This document shows, piece after piece, positions 25,794-33,603 of a stretch of 38,608 nucleotides of DNA; the stretch's first letter is position 1, and the number at the start of each line of letters is the position of its first letter. Origin of the DNA: Oscillospiraceae bacterium (lineage in GTDB: Bacteria > Bacillota > Clostridia > Oscillospirales > Oscillospiraceae); NCBI GenBank assembly GCA_016292445.1, contig JAEDIN010000007.1:1-38608 (forward strand), given 5' to 3'. The translations under genes were made by a program, and so were the position numbers. The notes below the pieces were generated by a model, which was given only the letters and a program-made list of their open reading frames with translations, was not told where the DNA came from and made no database searches.

Positions 25794-26759
25794 ATGAAAA
25801 CTGTTATTATTGTTTTGGCAGTCGTTATCGCACTGCTTTTTATATGCTTCGGGATAGGCTATGCCTTTGTTTTTTTGATAATCAGGCGGCAGGGTACGCT
25901 GCAAAGCCCCGAAACGGGTGCGGAATCGTCCGAGCTTTTAGAGCCGACGGGCAACGCGCTTTGGGCATACAACATTCCGAAATTCAAGCCCTTTCGCGAG
26001 CTCCCCTTTGAAAGCGCCGATATCATTTCCTTTGACGGTCTTAGGCTTCACGCCGATTTTTTGCGCGGTGAGCCGGGTACTAAGGTCACTATGATATTCT
26101 GCCACGGGTATAAGTCCGAGGCGGCGTTTGATTTTGCCGCAATGTATGATTTCTACCGCAGCTTGGGATACAATCTTGTGTACCTCAACATGAGAGCGCA
26201 CGGCAAAAGCGAGGGCAAGTACATAGGCTTCGGCGCACTGGACAGGTTCGATGTGCAGATGTGGACTAAAAAGATCGCCGAGCTGTTCCCCGACACCTCG
26301 ATTTTTCTGCACGGAATGTCCATGGGTGCAGCGAGCATTCTGCAAAGTGCGGACCTCGAGCTTGACCCCCATGTTTGCGGCATTATCGCAGACTGCGGTT
26401 TTTCGAGCACGAACGAGGTTTTCCGAAACCTTGTCGGCGGCTTGTACCACCTGCCTGCAACGCCTTTTGTGGACATTTTTGAGGCAGTTAACCGTATGAC
26501 GGCAGGCTACGGCTTTTCCGATGCCGACTCCGTAAGGAGCATGGAAAAATCGCGTCTTCCCTTGGCTTACATCTGCGGCGACTGCGACCGCTATGTGCCG
26601 CTTGACATGGCAATGCGCATTTATAATGCCTGCGTACAGGACAAGGTGCTTCTTATAGCTAAAGGCGCAGGTCATGCGGCAAGCTTTATGACGGAAAACG
26701 AAAAGTACAAGAATTTGATAACGGAATTTATAAACACCCACAGGAAAGAGGATGAATAA
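25794..26759 (+). CDS. Membrane-anchored alpha/beta hydrolase
   Basis: 321 residues with an N-terminal transmembrane helix (about 3-26) and an alpha/beta hydrolase domain. The nucleophile elbow is GMSMGA, the oxyanion region MIFCHGYKSE, the acid lies in ICGDCDRYVP and the base in GAGHAAS, as in BAAT/serine-hydrolase-like proteins of the YqkD group. The substrate is unknown; an ester or peptide at the membrane surface is likely. No Shine-Dalgarno is visible before ATG 25794, and a TATTAT at 25781-25786 would place transcription start near the ATG, so a leaderless mRNA is possible. Its stop overlaps the MFS start as TAATG. Confidence 0.85.
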   Translation: MKTVIIVLAVVIALLFICFGIGYAFVFLIIRRQGTLQSPETGAESSELLEPTGNALWAYNIPKFKPFRELPFESADIISFDGLRLHADFLRGEPGTKVTMIFCHGYKSEAAFDFAAMYDFYRSLGYNLVYLNMRAHGKSEGKYIGFGALDRFDVQMWTKKIAELFPDTSIFLHGMSMGAASILQSADLELDPHVCGIIADCGFSSTNEVFRNLVGGLYHLPATPFVDIFEAVNRMTAGYGFSDADSVRSMEKSRLPLAYICGDCDRYVPLDMAMRIYNACVQDKVLLIAKGAGHAASFMTENEKYKNLITEFINTHRKEDE

Positions 26760-28201
26760 TGCAAGAAACAATACCCGCTAAGAAAAAGGGCATCGGTGCT
26801 CTCAACTGGACACTGCTTTTAGTCATCGGCTTCTCGGCGCAGATTGCCTGGGTCATCGAAAACAACTGGTTTGCAAACTTTTTGTACTCCGACTTCGGTG
26901 CGCAGCTCGGCGTCGTGACCGCAATGACCATCTGTTCGGCAACCGCCACCACCTTCTCGGCACTGTTCTTCGGAACGCTGTCGGATCGCATCGGCTCACG
27001 CAAAAAGCTCATCACCTGGGGCTCGATACTCTGGGGAATCTTCACCATTGCTTTCGGCATGACCCACTATCTGCGTGACAGCATTTACAACAATGTCATG
27101 CTTATTGGCGTAACCATCGTCGCCGCCGACACCATCATGAGCTTTTTCGGCTCGATGGCAAACGACGCGGGCTACAACGCATGGTATGCCGACATGATGG
27201 ATGACTCCAACTCCGGTCAGATAGGCGCGGTTGCGGCTACCCTGCCCGTTATCGGTACACTGGTAGGTACGCTTGTCGGCGGTATGTTCGTTAACAGCGA
27301 ATACTTCACCAGGACAAACCCGCAAGGCGGATATATTGCTTTCTTCACCATTGCAGGTGCGATAACGATAATCATCGGAATTGCCTCGTTCTTCCTGCTC
27401 AAGGACGACCCCAAGCTCAAGCCCGTTAAGGACGGCTCGTTCTGGCACCAGTTCGGCTCGACCTTTAACTTCAAACGCTTTATCGCAAACAGGGAGCTTG
27501 CGCTCGTTTTCCTGACGCTGTGCATCTTCTTTATCGGCTACAACTGCTACTTTATCCACATCATGAACTGGATGAACTACACACTCGGCTTTAACGACCC
27601 AAGTCTTATTCTCGGTATCCCGCTCGTTATAGCCGTACTGATATCCATTCCGTTTGTCGGAGTTATCAACAACAAAAAAGTGCCCTTTGTCGCATTCCTT
27701 GCCACCGCGCTGAGCATCGTCGGCTGCCTGTTCGTCTTCTTTGTCGTCGGCAGCATGGCAGAGAGCTTTGACACCGCAAACGCTCTTAACATCGCCGCAA
27801 ACTGGCCTTGCTATGTCGGCATTATTCTCGTCGGCATCGGCTATGTCATTTTCATGCAGTCGATGACGGTTTGGATGAAGCGCCTTTACCCCGAGGAGCA
27901 CCGCGGACAGTTCGAGGGCATCCGCATAATGTTCTTTGTCTTCTTCCCGATGATAGCAGGTCCTCTGCTTGCCGACCCCATCTGCCGTGCATTCGGCGAA
28001 AAGGTGTATCAGGTGGTAATAGACGGCAGCCTCAGGTTCGTCACCGGTCCCGAGGCACAGGCTCTGGGCTACGATATAACAAAGATAGCCGAGGGCTATC
28101 TGCCCGTAAGCGAGCTTTTTATCGCAGCTGCCGTTGTCACGGTGCTCTCGCTTATCCCCATGTACTTTGCGTCCCGGCTCTACAAGCAGCGTAACGGCTG
28201 A
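26759..28201 (+). CDS. MFS transporter (GPH/sugar symporter-like)
   Basis: 480 residues with 12 predicted transmembrane helices and the MFS loop-2/3 motif GTLSDRIGSRKK. The pattern NDAGYNAWYADM after helix 4 and a long central loop (KDGSFWHQFGSTFNFKRF) resemble glycoside-pentoside-hexuronide or related cation symporters, but the substrate cannot be read from sequence. It is coupled to the hydrolase gene (TAATG overlap, with AGGAAAGAGG as ribosome binding site), so the hydrolase may process what the carrier moves. It ends in a strong terminator. Confidence 0.87.
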   Translation: MQETIPAKKKGIGALNWTLLLVIGFSAQIAWVIENNWFANFLYSDFGAQLGVVTAMTICSATATTFSALFFGTLSDRIGSRKKLITWGSILWGIFTIAFGMTHYLRDSIYNNVMLIGVTIVAADTIMSFFGSMANDAGYNAWYADMMDDSNSGQIGAVAATLPVIGTLVGTLVGGMFVNSEYFTRTNPQGGYIAFFTIAGAITIIIGIASFFLLKDDPKLKPVKDGSFWHQFGSTFNFKRFIANRELALVFLTLCIFFIGYNCYFIHIMNWMNYTLGFNDPSLILGIPLVIAVLISIPFVGVINNKKVPFVAFLATALSIVGCLFVFFVVGSMAESFDTANALNIAANWPCYVGIILVGIGYVIFMQSMTVWMKRLYPEEHRGQFEGIRIMFFVFFPMIAGPLLADPICRAFGEKVYQVVIDGSLRFVTGPEAQALGYDITKIAEGYLPVSELFIAAAVVTVLSLIPMYFASRLYKQRNG

Positions 28202-28209
28202 TTAATCGC

Positions 28210-28246
28210 AAAAACTGCTCACATCAATGCGATGTGAGCAGTTTTT
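28210..28246. terminator. Bidirectional terminator between the MFS and Cof-type genes
   Basis: A 16-bp perfect stem (28210-28225 / 28231-28246, AAAAACTGCTCACATC / GATGTGAGCAGTTTTT) with a five-base loop. The last codons and stop of the convergent Cof-type gene lie inside it. Confidence 0.9.
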
Positions 28247-29051
28247 CTATCGTTTGTGCAACGCCGTGCTCATCGTTTTTGGGGCAGATATAATCCGCCG
28301 CGGCAAGGCATTTTTCGCTTGCATTTGCGACCGCAATGCCGAGACCGGCAAATGAGAGCATATCCGCGTCGTTATCACCGTTACCGAAAGCGGCGATATG
28401 CTCAGGTGCAACGGACAGCATCTGCGCAAGTCTTTTAAGGGCTGCGCCCTTACCTGCCCGGCTGTCGGATATCTCGATAAGCCTCGGCGAGGAGCTTGTT
28501 ACATACACGCCTTGAAGACGCTTAGTTCTCTCCCACAGCTCGTTTTTGTGCTCCGTGGTTCGGCACAGAACATCGATGCTGTCGAGCTCATCGATATGTT
28601 GCCGGATAAATTCCGGCATATCGTCAACCGGCAGGCGCGTTGTTTTAACATAGTCGAGGTACGCCGGAGAGCAGCCGAAGCGCAGGGGGTCGGCATGATA
28701 GTCACCGTCGCAATAGGGCTGGCCGTCAATAAACGCCTCGAAGCGTTCGCCTGCGAACACCCCAAGTATCTCCTGCACCGACTGCGGCTTCAGCGTAAAG
28801 CTCATGAGCCTTGTACCGTCGGCTATATTCTCTAACGCTGCGCCGTTCGAGCTTATGGCATAGCGCAGTCCGTCAAGGGCAAGCACTGCTTTCGGCAGCG
28901 ATTTAAATGCTCTGCCCGAGGCGATGACGACCTCTATTCCCTTGCTTGCGGCGTGGGCTATTGCCTCCGCCGTTTCGGGGGCTAAGCTTGCATCGGAGCG
29001 CAGGGTGGTGTCGTCAAGATCGAGTGCGATAAGCTTTATCTTTTTATTCAT
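28224..29051 (-). CDS. Cof-type HAD-IIB family phosphatase
   Basis: A 275-residue HAD-IIB hydrolase. Motif I is DLDDTTL, motif II is the Ser of IASGRAF, motif III the Lys in SRAGKGAAL, and motif IV GNGDNDADML; the C2B cap lies between motifs II and III. Cof proteins dephosphorylate sugar phosphates and small cofactors such as FMN or HMP-PP; the substrate here is not determined. ATG 29051 is used because GGTGA is upstream; the earlier in-frame start at 29081 falls on the promoter. It is divergent from the cobalamin riboswitch with back-to-back promoters. Confidence 0.88.
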   Translation of the reverse strand: MNKKIKLIALDLDDTTLRSDASLAPETAEAIAHAASKGIEVVIASGRAFKSLPKAVLALDGLRYAISSNGAALENIADGTRLMSFTLKPQSVQEILGVFAGERFEAFIDGQPYCDGDYHADPLRFGCSPAYLDYVKTTRLPVDDMPEFIRQHIDELDSIDVLCRTTEHKNELWERTKRLQGVYVTSSSPRLIEISDSRAGKGAALKRLAQMLSVAPEHIAAFGNGDNDADMLSFAGLGIAVANASEKCLAAADYICPKNDEHGVAQTIEKLLTSH

Positions 29052-29071
29052 CAATTTAATCACCGTGACCC

Positions 29072-29130
29072 ATAATAGCATGAAAACGGCAAATCGTAAA
29101 GTTGACGAAAAAGCAAAAAGAATATATAAT
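29072..29130. promoter_or_regulatory. Back-to-back promoters: Cof-type gene (minus) and cobalamin riboswitch operon (plus)
   Basis: On the plus strand TTGACG (29102-29107), 17 bp, TATAAT (29125-29130). On the minus strand TTTACG (29100-29095), 17 bp, TATTAT (29077-29072). The two -35 boxes are one base apart. Confidence 0.75.
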
Positions 29131-29147
29131 CCTCATGAAATAAATAT

Positions 29148-29373
29148 CGGATCGGGTTCTGCGCAGCGATTTGCGCGGTTTACAGGGGAATGGAGGTGAG
29201 AGTCCTCCGCGAGGCCGTCACTGTGAAGCGGAATTTTTATTCCCGAAGTCAGAATGCCTGCCCGATGCGCCGTGCAAGGAACCGCGGACCCCGGTTGCTT
29301 TGATACAGCCACGCCCATGCTGTGCTTTGCTCTTCTTTTCTTTGTGCGGCCTTCCGACAAATTAAAAGGAGAG
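29148..29373 (+). ncRNA. Cobalamin riboswitch with a ribosome-binding-site-sequestering expression platform
   Basis: The B12 box AAGTCAGAATGCCTGCC (29246-29262) matches the family consensus. The core GGGGAATGGAGGTGAGAGTCC and GCCGTCACTGTGA (about 29186-29225) lie upstream, and P1 closes as ATCGGG / CCCGAT (29151-29156 / 29261-29266). The aptamer is about 29148-29270. Downstream, CTCTTCTTTT (29330-29339) can pair over ten positions, one G-U, with AAAAGGAGAG (29364-29373), the ribosome binding site of the next gene. No terminator with a T-run is seen, so control of translation start is inferred. Confidence 0.9.
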
Positions 29374-29381
29374 TTTTTATT

Positions 29382-29789
29382 ATGTCCAAAAACAAAAAAA
29401 CAGTTATTGCCGTTATAACACTCACATTGCTTGTTGCGGCAGCACTCTGCATTTGGTACTTCTGCGGACCTGCAAAGGACGCAAACGAGAACATGAAGGA
29501 AATAAGCGTTACCGTCGTTCACGCCGACGGCAGCAAGAAGGAGTTTAATATCTCCACCGATTCGCAGTTTCTTCGCGGTGCACTGGAAGCGGAAAAGCTC
29601 ATCTCCGGCGATGAGGGTCAATACGGTCTTTTTGTTACCACCGTTGACGGTGAAAAGGCCGACGACTCAAAGCAGGAGTGGTGGTGCTTCACCCGCGGCG
29701 GAGAAATGCTCAACACCGGTGTTGACGACACCCCAATCGCCGACGGCGAGACTTACGAGATCACTCTTACCGTAGGCTATGACTTCTGA
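29382..29789 (+). CDS. DUF4430 domain protein under cobalamin riboswitch control, putative B12-binding surface protein
   Basis: 135 residues: an N-terminal transmembrane segment or signal (about 6-26) and a DUF4430 domain with the signature LFVTTVDGEKAD, QEWWCFTRGGE and GVDDTPIADGE. DUF4430 is the beta-rich domain found at the C-terminus of transcobalamin/intrinsic-factor-like proteins. With the riboswitch upstream and a transporter S component downstream, cobalamin or a corrinoid is the likely ligand. No clean lipobox is seen, so a membrane anchor by the N-terminal helix is inferred. AAAAGGAGAG precedes ATG 29382. It overlaps the next gene by 11 bases. Confidence 0.85.
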   Translation: MSKNKKTVIAVITLTLLVAAALCIWYFCGPAKDANENMKEISVTVVHADGSKKEFNISTDSQFLRGALEAEKLISGDEGQYGLFVTTVDGEKADDSKQEWWCFTRGGEMLNTGVDDTPIADGETYEITLTVGYDF

Positions 29790-30270
29790 ATTATCTCTGC
29801 GTGAGATTTGTTTTCTTGCGCTCATGGGGGCATTTATGCTCGCCTCCCAGGTTGCGCTGGCGGCTTTGCCGAACATACACATCGTTGCGCTACTGATAAT
29901 CATCTCAACGCTCTGCTTTTCATGGCGTGCGCTGTTTTCCATCGCCGTATTTGTCATGCTTGAGGGTCTTCTTTACGGCTTCGGCATTTGGTGGATAAGC
30001 TACCTCTATGTATGGGCATTGCTCGTGCCTGTGGTCATTTTCTTCCGCAGCAGCGAATCTGCGATATTTTGGGCGGTTATTGCAGGTCTGCACGGGCTTC
30101 TTTTTGGTGCGCTGACGGCTATCCCCTATCTTTTCATCGGGGGTTGGCAGGCGGCGGTGTCGTACTGGATTGCCGGTATCCCTTTTGATCTCCTGCACTG
30201 CGCCGGAAACTTCACCGTCACCCTCGTTTTGCTGAAACCGCTTTTAAGGCTCATGCAAAAACTCATATAG
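29779..30270 (+). CDS. ECF transporter S component, putative cobalamin/corrinoid uptake
   Basis: 163 residues with about six hydrophobic segments and the layout of ECF substrate-binding (S) subunits, including the N-terminal LMGAFMLASQVALAALPNIH and the conserved small-residue helix 1 that contacts the T subunit. The specificity is assigned from the cobalamin riboswitch and the DUF4430 partner, not from binding residues. No EcfA/EcfT genes are nearby, so a shared (group II) energising module encoded elsewhere is expected. The gene begins inside the DUF4430 gene. Confidence 0.82.
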   Translation: MTSELSLREICFLALMGAFMLASQVALAALPNIHIVALLIIISTLCFSWRALFSIAVFVMLEGLLYGFGIWWISYLYVWALLVPVVIFFRSSESAIFWAVIAGLHGLLFGALTAIPYLFIGGWQAAVSYWIAGIPFDLLHCAGNFTVTLVLLKPLLRLMQKLI

Positions 30271-30279
30271 CAAAGTCTG

Positions 30280-30309
30280 ACTCGGGCAGATAGCTGCCCG
30301 AGTTTTTTT
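30280..30309 (+). terminator. Intrinsic terminator of the cobalamin-responsive operon
   Basis: A 10-bp perfect stem (30280-30289 / 30294-30303, ACTCGGGCAG / CTGCCCGAGT) with an ATAG loop is followed by seven T. Confidence 0.92.
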
Positions 30310-32359
30310 AATATACTATTCTTATTCGGCGAGTGAGCATCTCTATCTCGTGGCGGCTTCCTCCGACGCATTTTTCGCCGTCGAGTGCCCATGTGAGCTT
30401 ATTGAGACATTCAATCTCTACCCTATCGGTGCGGTAGAAGGTAATAAGCTCGTTGTTGAGATTTTGACTTGCCAAAGCATTTATGGTTGCCTGAAGCTCT
30501 GCCGGAGAGCCCGGACGGCGAATCAGCAGCACCTCGAACAATCCGTCGTCGGCGACGACCTTCTGCCCGAAGAAATCCAGCGCACCGGCAAGCGCGCTTG
30601 AGGAGGCAACGATGCCGAAGATGTATTCACCCTCCTTGGTCTCGCCGTTTGCGGTAATGCGCAGATGCTCGCTTTGCAGCTTTGCCAGATCCTTTATCCC
30701 GTCAAGCACATATGCGTAAAAGCCCAGTTTGTTTTTAAGCCGCTGAGGGGTGGAATACGGCAGCCATGTGAACGCTCCGAAGTCAGCGGCGTTTATGAAA
30801 TACCTTTCGCCGAGCCTGCCGACATCCACCGGATGCTCACTGCCTGTGACTATGCGCTTTGCGGTCTTAACTATATCGCTGCTTATGCCGTGAAACTCTG
30901 CAAAATCGTTGGTCGAGCCCGAGGGCATATAGCCGATGGGGATATCCAAGCCCGCCTCTATCATGCCGGCGGCGACCTCGTTCATCGTTCCGTCACCGCC
31001 CGAGCAGCAGACCATGTCGAAGTCCTGCGAATAGCTTTTTACATACTCTGTGGCATCGCCCCTGCCCTTTGTGGGGAACAGGCTCACACGGTAGCCTGCG
31101 TCCATGAATATGCCCGTGACCTCGGCGATATTACGCATCATTTCGCCCTTGCCTGCGACGGGGTTAACGATGAGCATCATTTGCTTTTGCATTTCCGGCA
31201 TTGCCCTTGCCGGCTCGTGGGCAGGCTCGGACTTTGAGTCAGAGCGCAAGCGGTCAAAGCTCTCATACACGGCGCATACGGTTTCGTATATGGTCTGCGC
31301 CGCTGTAAAGGGAAAGTCCTTTTCGCGATTGCGCACCATCTCCATAGGATCGACCGCCCCGCTCAGGCAGGTATCTACAAGGCCCACCATGCCGGAGGCG
31401 GTATCCGCCTCGAGAGCATAGGAATTACCGGTCATAAACTCAATGTTGCGGCTTTCGCAGCCCGGAACGGCGTCGATGTACAGTATCGGCAGCCGCTTCA
31501 TGACAGCTTCCGTGGTGCTTAATCCTCCTGCCTTGGTTATTATGAGGTCTGCGGCGTCCATATAAAGGCTCATTTTATCGGTAAAACCGCAGATTTTTAT
31601 CCGAATATCGTCGCAGGTCAAAAAACGCAGCTCCTTTTCAAGCTGGCGGTTGCTTCCGCACACTATGACGAGGTTATCGTTTTCGTCCATCACCTCGCCG
31701 AGCTTGAGCGCTATGCTGCGTATCGGGCCGCAGCCCATGCTGCCGCAGCACAAAAGCAGCATTCTGCCCTCCTCGCTCATTCCGAGGGCCTGTCTTGCCT
31801 CCGCCTTGTCGGCGCGGCGGCAGAACTCCTCGCGCACAGGTATTCCCGAGGCAACGATTCTATCGGGCATTATGCCCTGACTGACGAACTCCTCGCGAAG
31901 CTTTTCGTGCGGAATGAAGTACTTATCCGCGTCTATCTCCGACACACCGGGTGAGCAGGTATAATCGGTTGCGACAAAGAAGCTCGGGATATCTATCTCG
32001 CGGCTTGCACGAAGCTCCGTCATCATCATCGCCGCAAAAATATGTACGCTGATGACAACATCGTAGCTGCCGCTGAAGAGCTTTCTGCACAGCTCATCGG
32101 CACCCTTGGCATTCTGCTCGTACAGATGGTTCTGCGGTATCTTTTCACCTATGCGGTAGCCTGCGCCGTAGAGCTTGGGGGCATATTTATAAGCCAGCAC
32201 ATGACCCCGACTTATAAGCTCCGCCCTTGCTTTGGGCAGGAAATCAAGCGCATTTACTATGTCGCATCGGCTTCCCATTTTTTCAAAATATTCGCTTATC
32301 GCGGCAGCCGCGCTGTTATGTCCGCCGCCGGTGTTACAGCTTAGTATAAGTACCTTCAC
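30308..32359 (-). CDS. Fusion of an MGDG-synthase/UgtP-like glycosyltransferase and a diacylglycerol kinase-like lipid kinase
   Basis: 683 residues. The N-terminal half (about 1-370) is a GT28-type glycolipid synthase: SCNTGGGHNSAA at the start, as in MGDG synthase and UgtP, and the nucleotide-sugar site TKAGGLSTTE (275-284). After a linker rich in Pro, Glu and Ala (375-393) comes a DagK/YegS-type lipid kinase: IVNPVAGKG (397-405), GGDGTMNE (454-461), PSGSTNDFA and a C-terminal ALDGE. Both halves are expected to use diacylglycerol, one adding a sugar, the other phosphate. The GTG start at 32359 overlaps the acyltransferase-like stop (GTGA). These activities are normally separate proteins. Confidence 0.87.
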   Translation of the reverse strand: MKVLILSCNTGGGHNSAAAAISEYFEKMGSRCDIVNALDFLPKARAELISRGHVLAYKYAPKLYGAGYRIGEKIPQNHLYEQNAKGADELCRKLFSGSYDVVISVHIFAAMMMTELRASREIDIPSFFVATDYTCSPGVSEIDADKYFIPHEKLREEFVSQGIMPDRIVASGIPVREEFCRRADKAEARQALGMSEEGRMLLLCCGSMGCGPIRSIALKLGEVMDENDNLVIVCGSNRQLEKELRFLTCDDIRIKICGFTDKMSLYMDAADLIITKAGGLSTTEAVMKRLPILYIDAVPGCESRNIEFMTGNSYALEADTASGMVGLVDTCLSGAVDPMEMVRNREKDFPFTAAQTIYETVCAVYESFDRLRSDSKSEPAHEPARAMPEMQKQMMLIVNPVAGKGEMMRNIAEVTGIFMDAGYRVSLFPTKGRGDATEYVKSYSQDFDMVCCSGGDGTMNEVAAGMIEAGLDIPIGYMPSGSTNDFAEFHGISSDIVKTAKRIVTGSEHPVDVGRLGERYFINAADFGAFTWLPYSTPQRLKNKLGFYAYVLDGIKDLAKLQSEHLRITANGETKEGEYIFGIVASSSALAGALDFFGQKVVADDGLFEVLLIRRPGSPAELQATINALASQNLNNELITFYRTDRVEIECLNKLTWALDGEKCVGGSRHEIEMLTRRIRIVY

Positions 32360-32826
32360 GCCTTTGCCATCCTCCTTTGTCTGCGCTGCTCAAGCATCAC
32401 GAGCCTCGGTCTGTTGTATCTTTGAATGATAATAAACGGCAGATTGCCGAAAATATTATAAACAAGCCAGAAAAGCACCGCCCACGCATTGTGCCAGAAC
32501 AGGAATATACCCGCTGACGCAGCGATAAGACCCCAATGCACGCACTCGGCAACGCAGGTCTCAGCTATGAGAACATCAGTGCCGCGCTCTTTGGCGGCGG
32601 TCATTTTCTTTTTGACCATATCGGGCATTATCCGGCTCATATCCGGGAGCTGATCCTTCCAATGCTTTATGCCGAGCTTTTCATAAACCCTGCCGTTTTT
32701 CTCCCACTGTGCCGCACGATAGGGAAATTTTTGTGCGTCGAAGCAATCTCTCGGCAATGCCTGTCCCACAAAGTGCGACGCTATGCCCAGCGCCGCTATA
32801 TATAACACTGCATATAAGAATTTCAT
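32356..32826 (-). CDS. CrtO-like membrane acyltransferase (glycosyl-4,4'-diaponeurosporenoate acyltransferase family)
   Basis: 156 residues with hydrophobic helices at the N-terminus and around 105-140. The C-terminal LPFIIIQRYNRPRLVML and the central AETCVAECVHW closely follow S. aureus CrtO, which acylates the glucose of the carotenoid staphyloxanthin. No carotenoid genes are present in this window, so here the acceptor is more likely a glycolipid made by the adjacent glycosyltransferase; that is inference. GGAGG is upstream of ATG 32826, which overlaps the phosphatidyltransferase stop (ATGA). Members of this small family are often left as hypothetical. Confidence 0.82.
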   Translation of the reverse strand: MKFLYAVLYIAALGIASHFVGQALPRDCFDAQKFPYRAAQWEKNGRVYEKLGIKHWKDQLPDMSRIMPDMVKKKMTAAKERGTDVLIAETCVAECVHWGLIAASAGIFLFWHNAWAVLFWLVYNIFGNLPFIIIQRYNRPRLVMLEQRRQRRMAKA

Positions 32827-33401
32827 TTCTTGCCTCCGAGTAATCTGACATATCTTGCCGTGTAAACAACAAGGCTCAAAACTATGAGTCCGGCGCACAC
32901 GGCAGCACTCGCCGCAGACACCGACTGCGGTATATTAGGCAGTATAACATGACTCATCATGACCGCATAAATAACGCCGGTACACAGCTTGCCGCACCAT
33001 ATCGCGCTGTTGACGGTATCGGTCTTTTTGAGCACATAGTATCCCACAACAATCATGATGAGCTCCTTGACCACATGAATACCCAGCAGCCACCACATCG
33101 CCGGATAGCGTGTTGCCACACAAATCATCATGGCGCACTGCGTGAGTTTATCCGCCACCGGATCGAGCACCTTGCCGAGGTCGGTCACCATATTGTATTT
33201 TCGCGCTATCCTGCCGTCTATGATATCACTCAGCCCGCTGGCAGCAAGAGTTATGAGTGCCTCCGTGAAATCGCCGCGAATATAAAGCTGGATAAACAGC
33301 GGTATCAGCAGCAGGCGAAAATAGCTCAGCAGATTGGGGATGGAGAATGCCTCCTGACGCATCTGCTTTCCGATGTTTCTTGTTTTGGGTTCTTCCGACA
33401 T
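32823..33401 (-). CDS. CDP-alcohol phosphatidyltransferase (PgsA-like)
   Basis: A 192-residue integral membrane enzyme with the CDP-OH motif D-x2-DGR-x-AR-x8-G-x3-D-x3-D intact (DIIDGRIARKYNMVTDLGKV, then LDPVAD). Such enzymes swap the CMP of CDP-diacylglycerol for an alcohol; the length and N-terminal NLLSYFRLLLIPLF suggest phosphatidylglycerophosphate synthase or a cardiolipin-synthase relative. It is the first gene of a three-gene lipid operon with four-base overlaps. GGTGATT precedes the ATG, and a promoter lies at 33449-33421. Confidence 0.88.
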   Translation of the reverse strand: MSEEPKTRNIGKQMRQEAFSIPNLLSYFRLLLIPLFIQLYIRGDFTEALITLAASGLSDIIDGRIARKYNMVTDLGKVLDPVADKLTQCAMMICVATRYPAMWWLLGIHVVKELIMIVVGYYVLKKTDTVNSAIWCGKLCTGVIYAVMMSHVILPNIPQSVSAASAAVCAGLIVLSLVVYTARYVRLLGGKK

Positions 33402-33420
33402 TTAATCACCGTCTTTTTTT

Positions 33421-33449
33421 AGATTATTATTCTGCCTTGATTTTAACAA
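33421..33449 (-). promoter_or_regulatory. Promoter of the lipid operon
   Basis: On the minus strand TTGTTA (33449-33444) and TAATCT (33426-33421) are spaced by 17 bp. Confidence 0.5.
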
Positions 33450-33530
33450 TTCCCCGGCTCGCAGGCAATGCACACCGAGCCTCAAGTGCACAACAAGCGT
33501 ACTGAACACAAAAAATTTACAATTTCTTAA

Positions 33531-33558
33531 TTACTATGCCCCGCTTAATCCTTATAAT
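33531..33558 (+). promoter_or_regulatory. Promoter of the flavoprotein gene
   Basis: A perfect TATAAT (33553-33558) is preceded at 16 bp by a weak TTACTA (33531-33536). The palindrome at 33564 follows directly. Confidence 0.5.
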
Positions 33559-33563
33559 ACACA

Positions 33564-33579
33564 GGGCAAAATTTTGCCC
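33564..33579 (+). promoter_or_regulatory. Perfect 16-bp palindrome at the transcription start, candidate operator
   Basis: GGGCAAAATTTTGCCC is fully self-complementary and starts six bases after the -10 TATAAT, covering the expected start site. The position is typical of a repressor operator; no regulator gene is adjacent. Confidence 0.6.
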
Positions 33580-33603
33580 ATAATCTGCACGGGAGTGAAT
33601 AAA

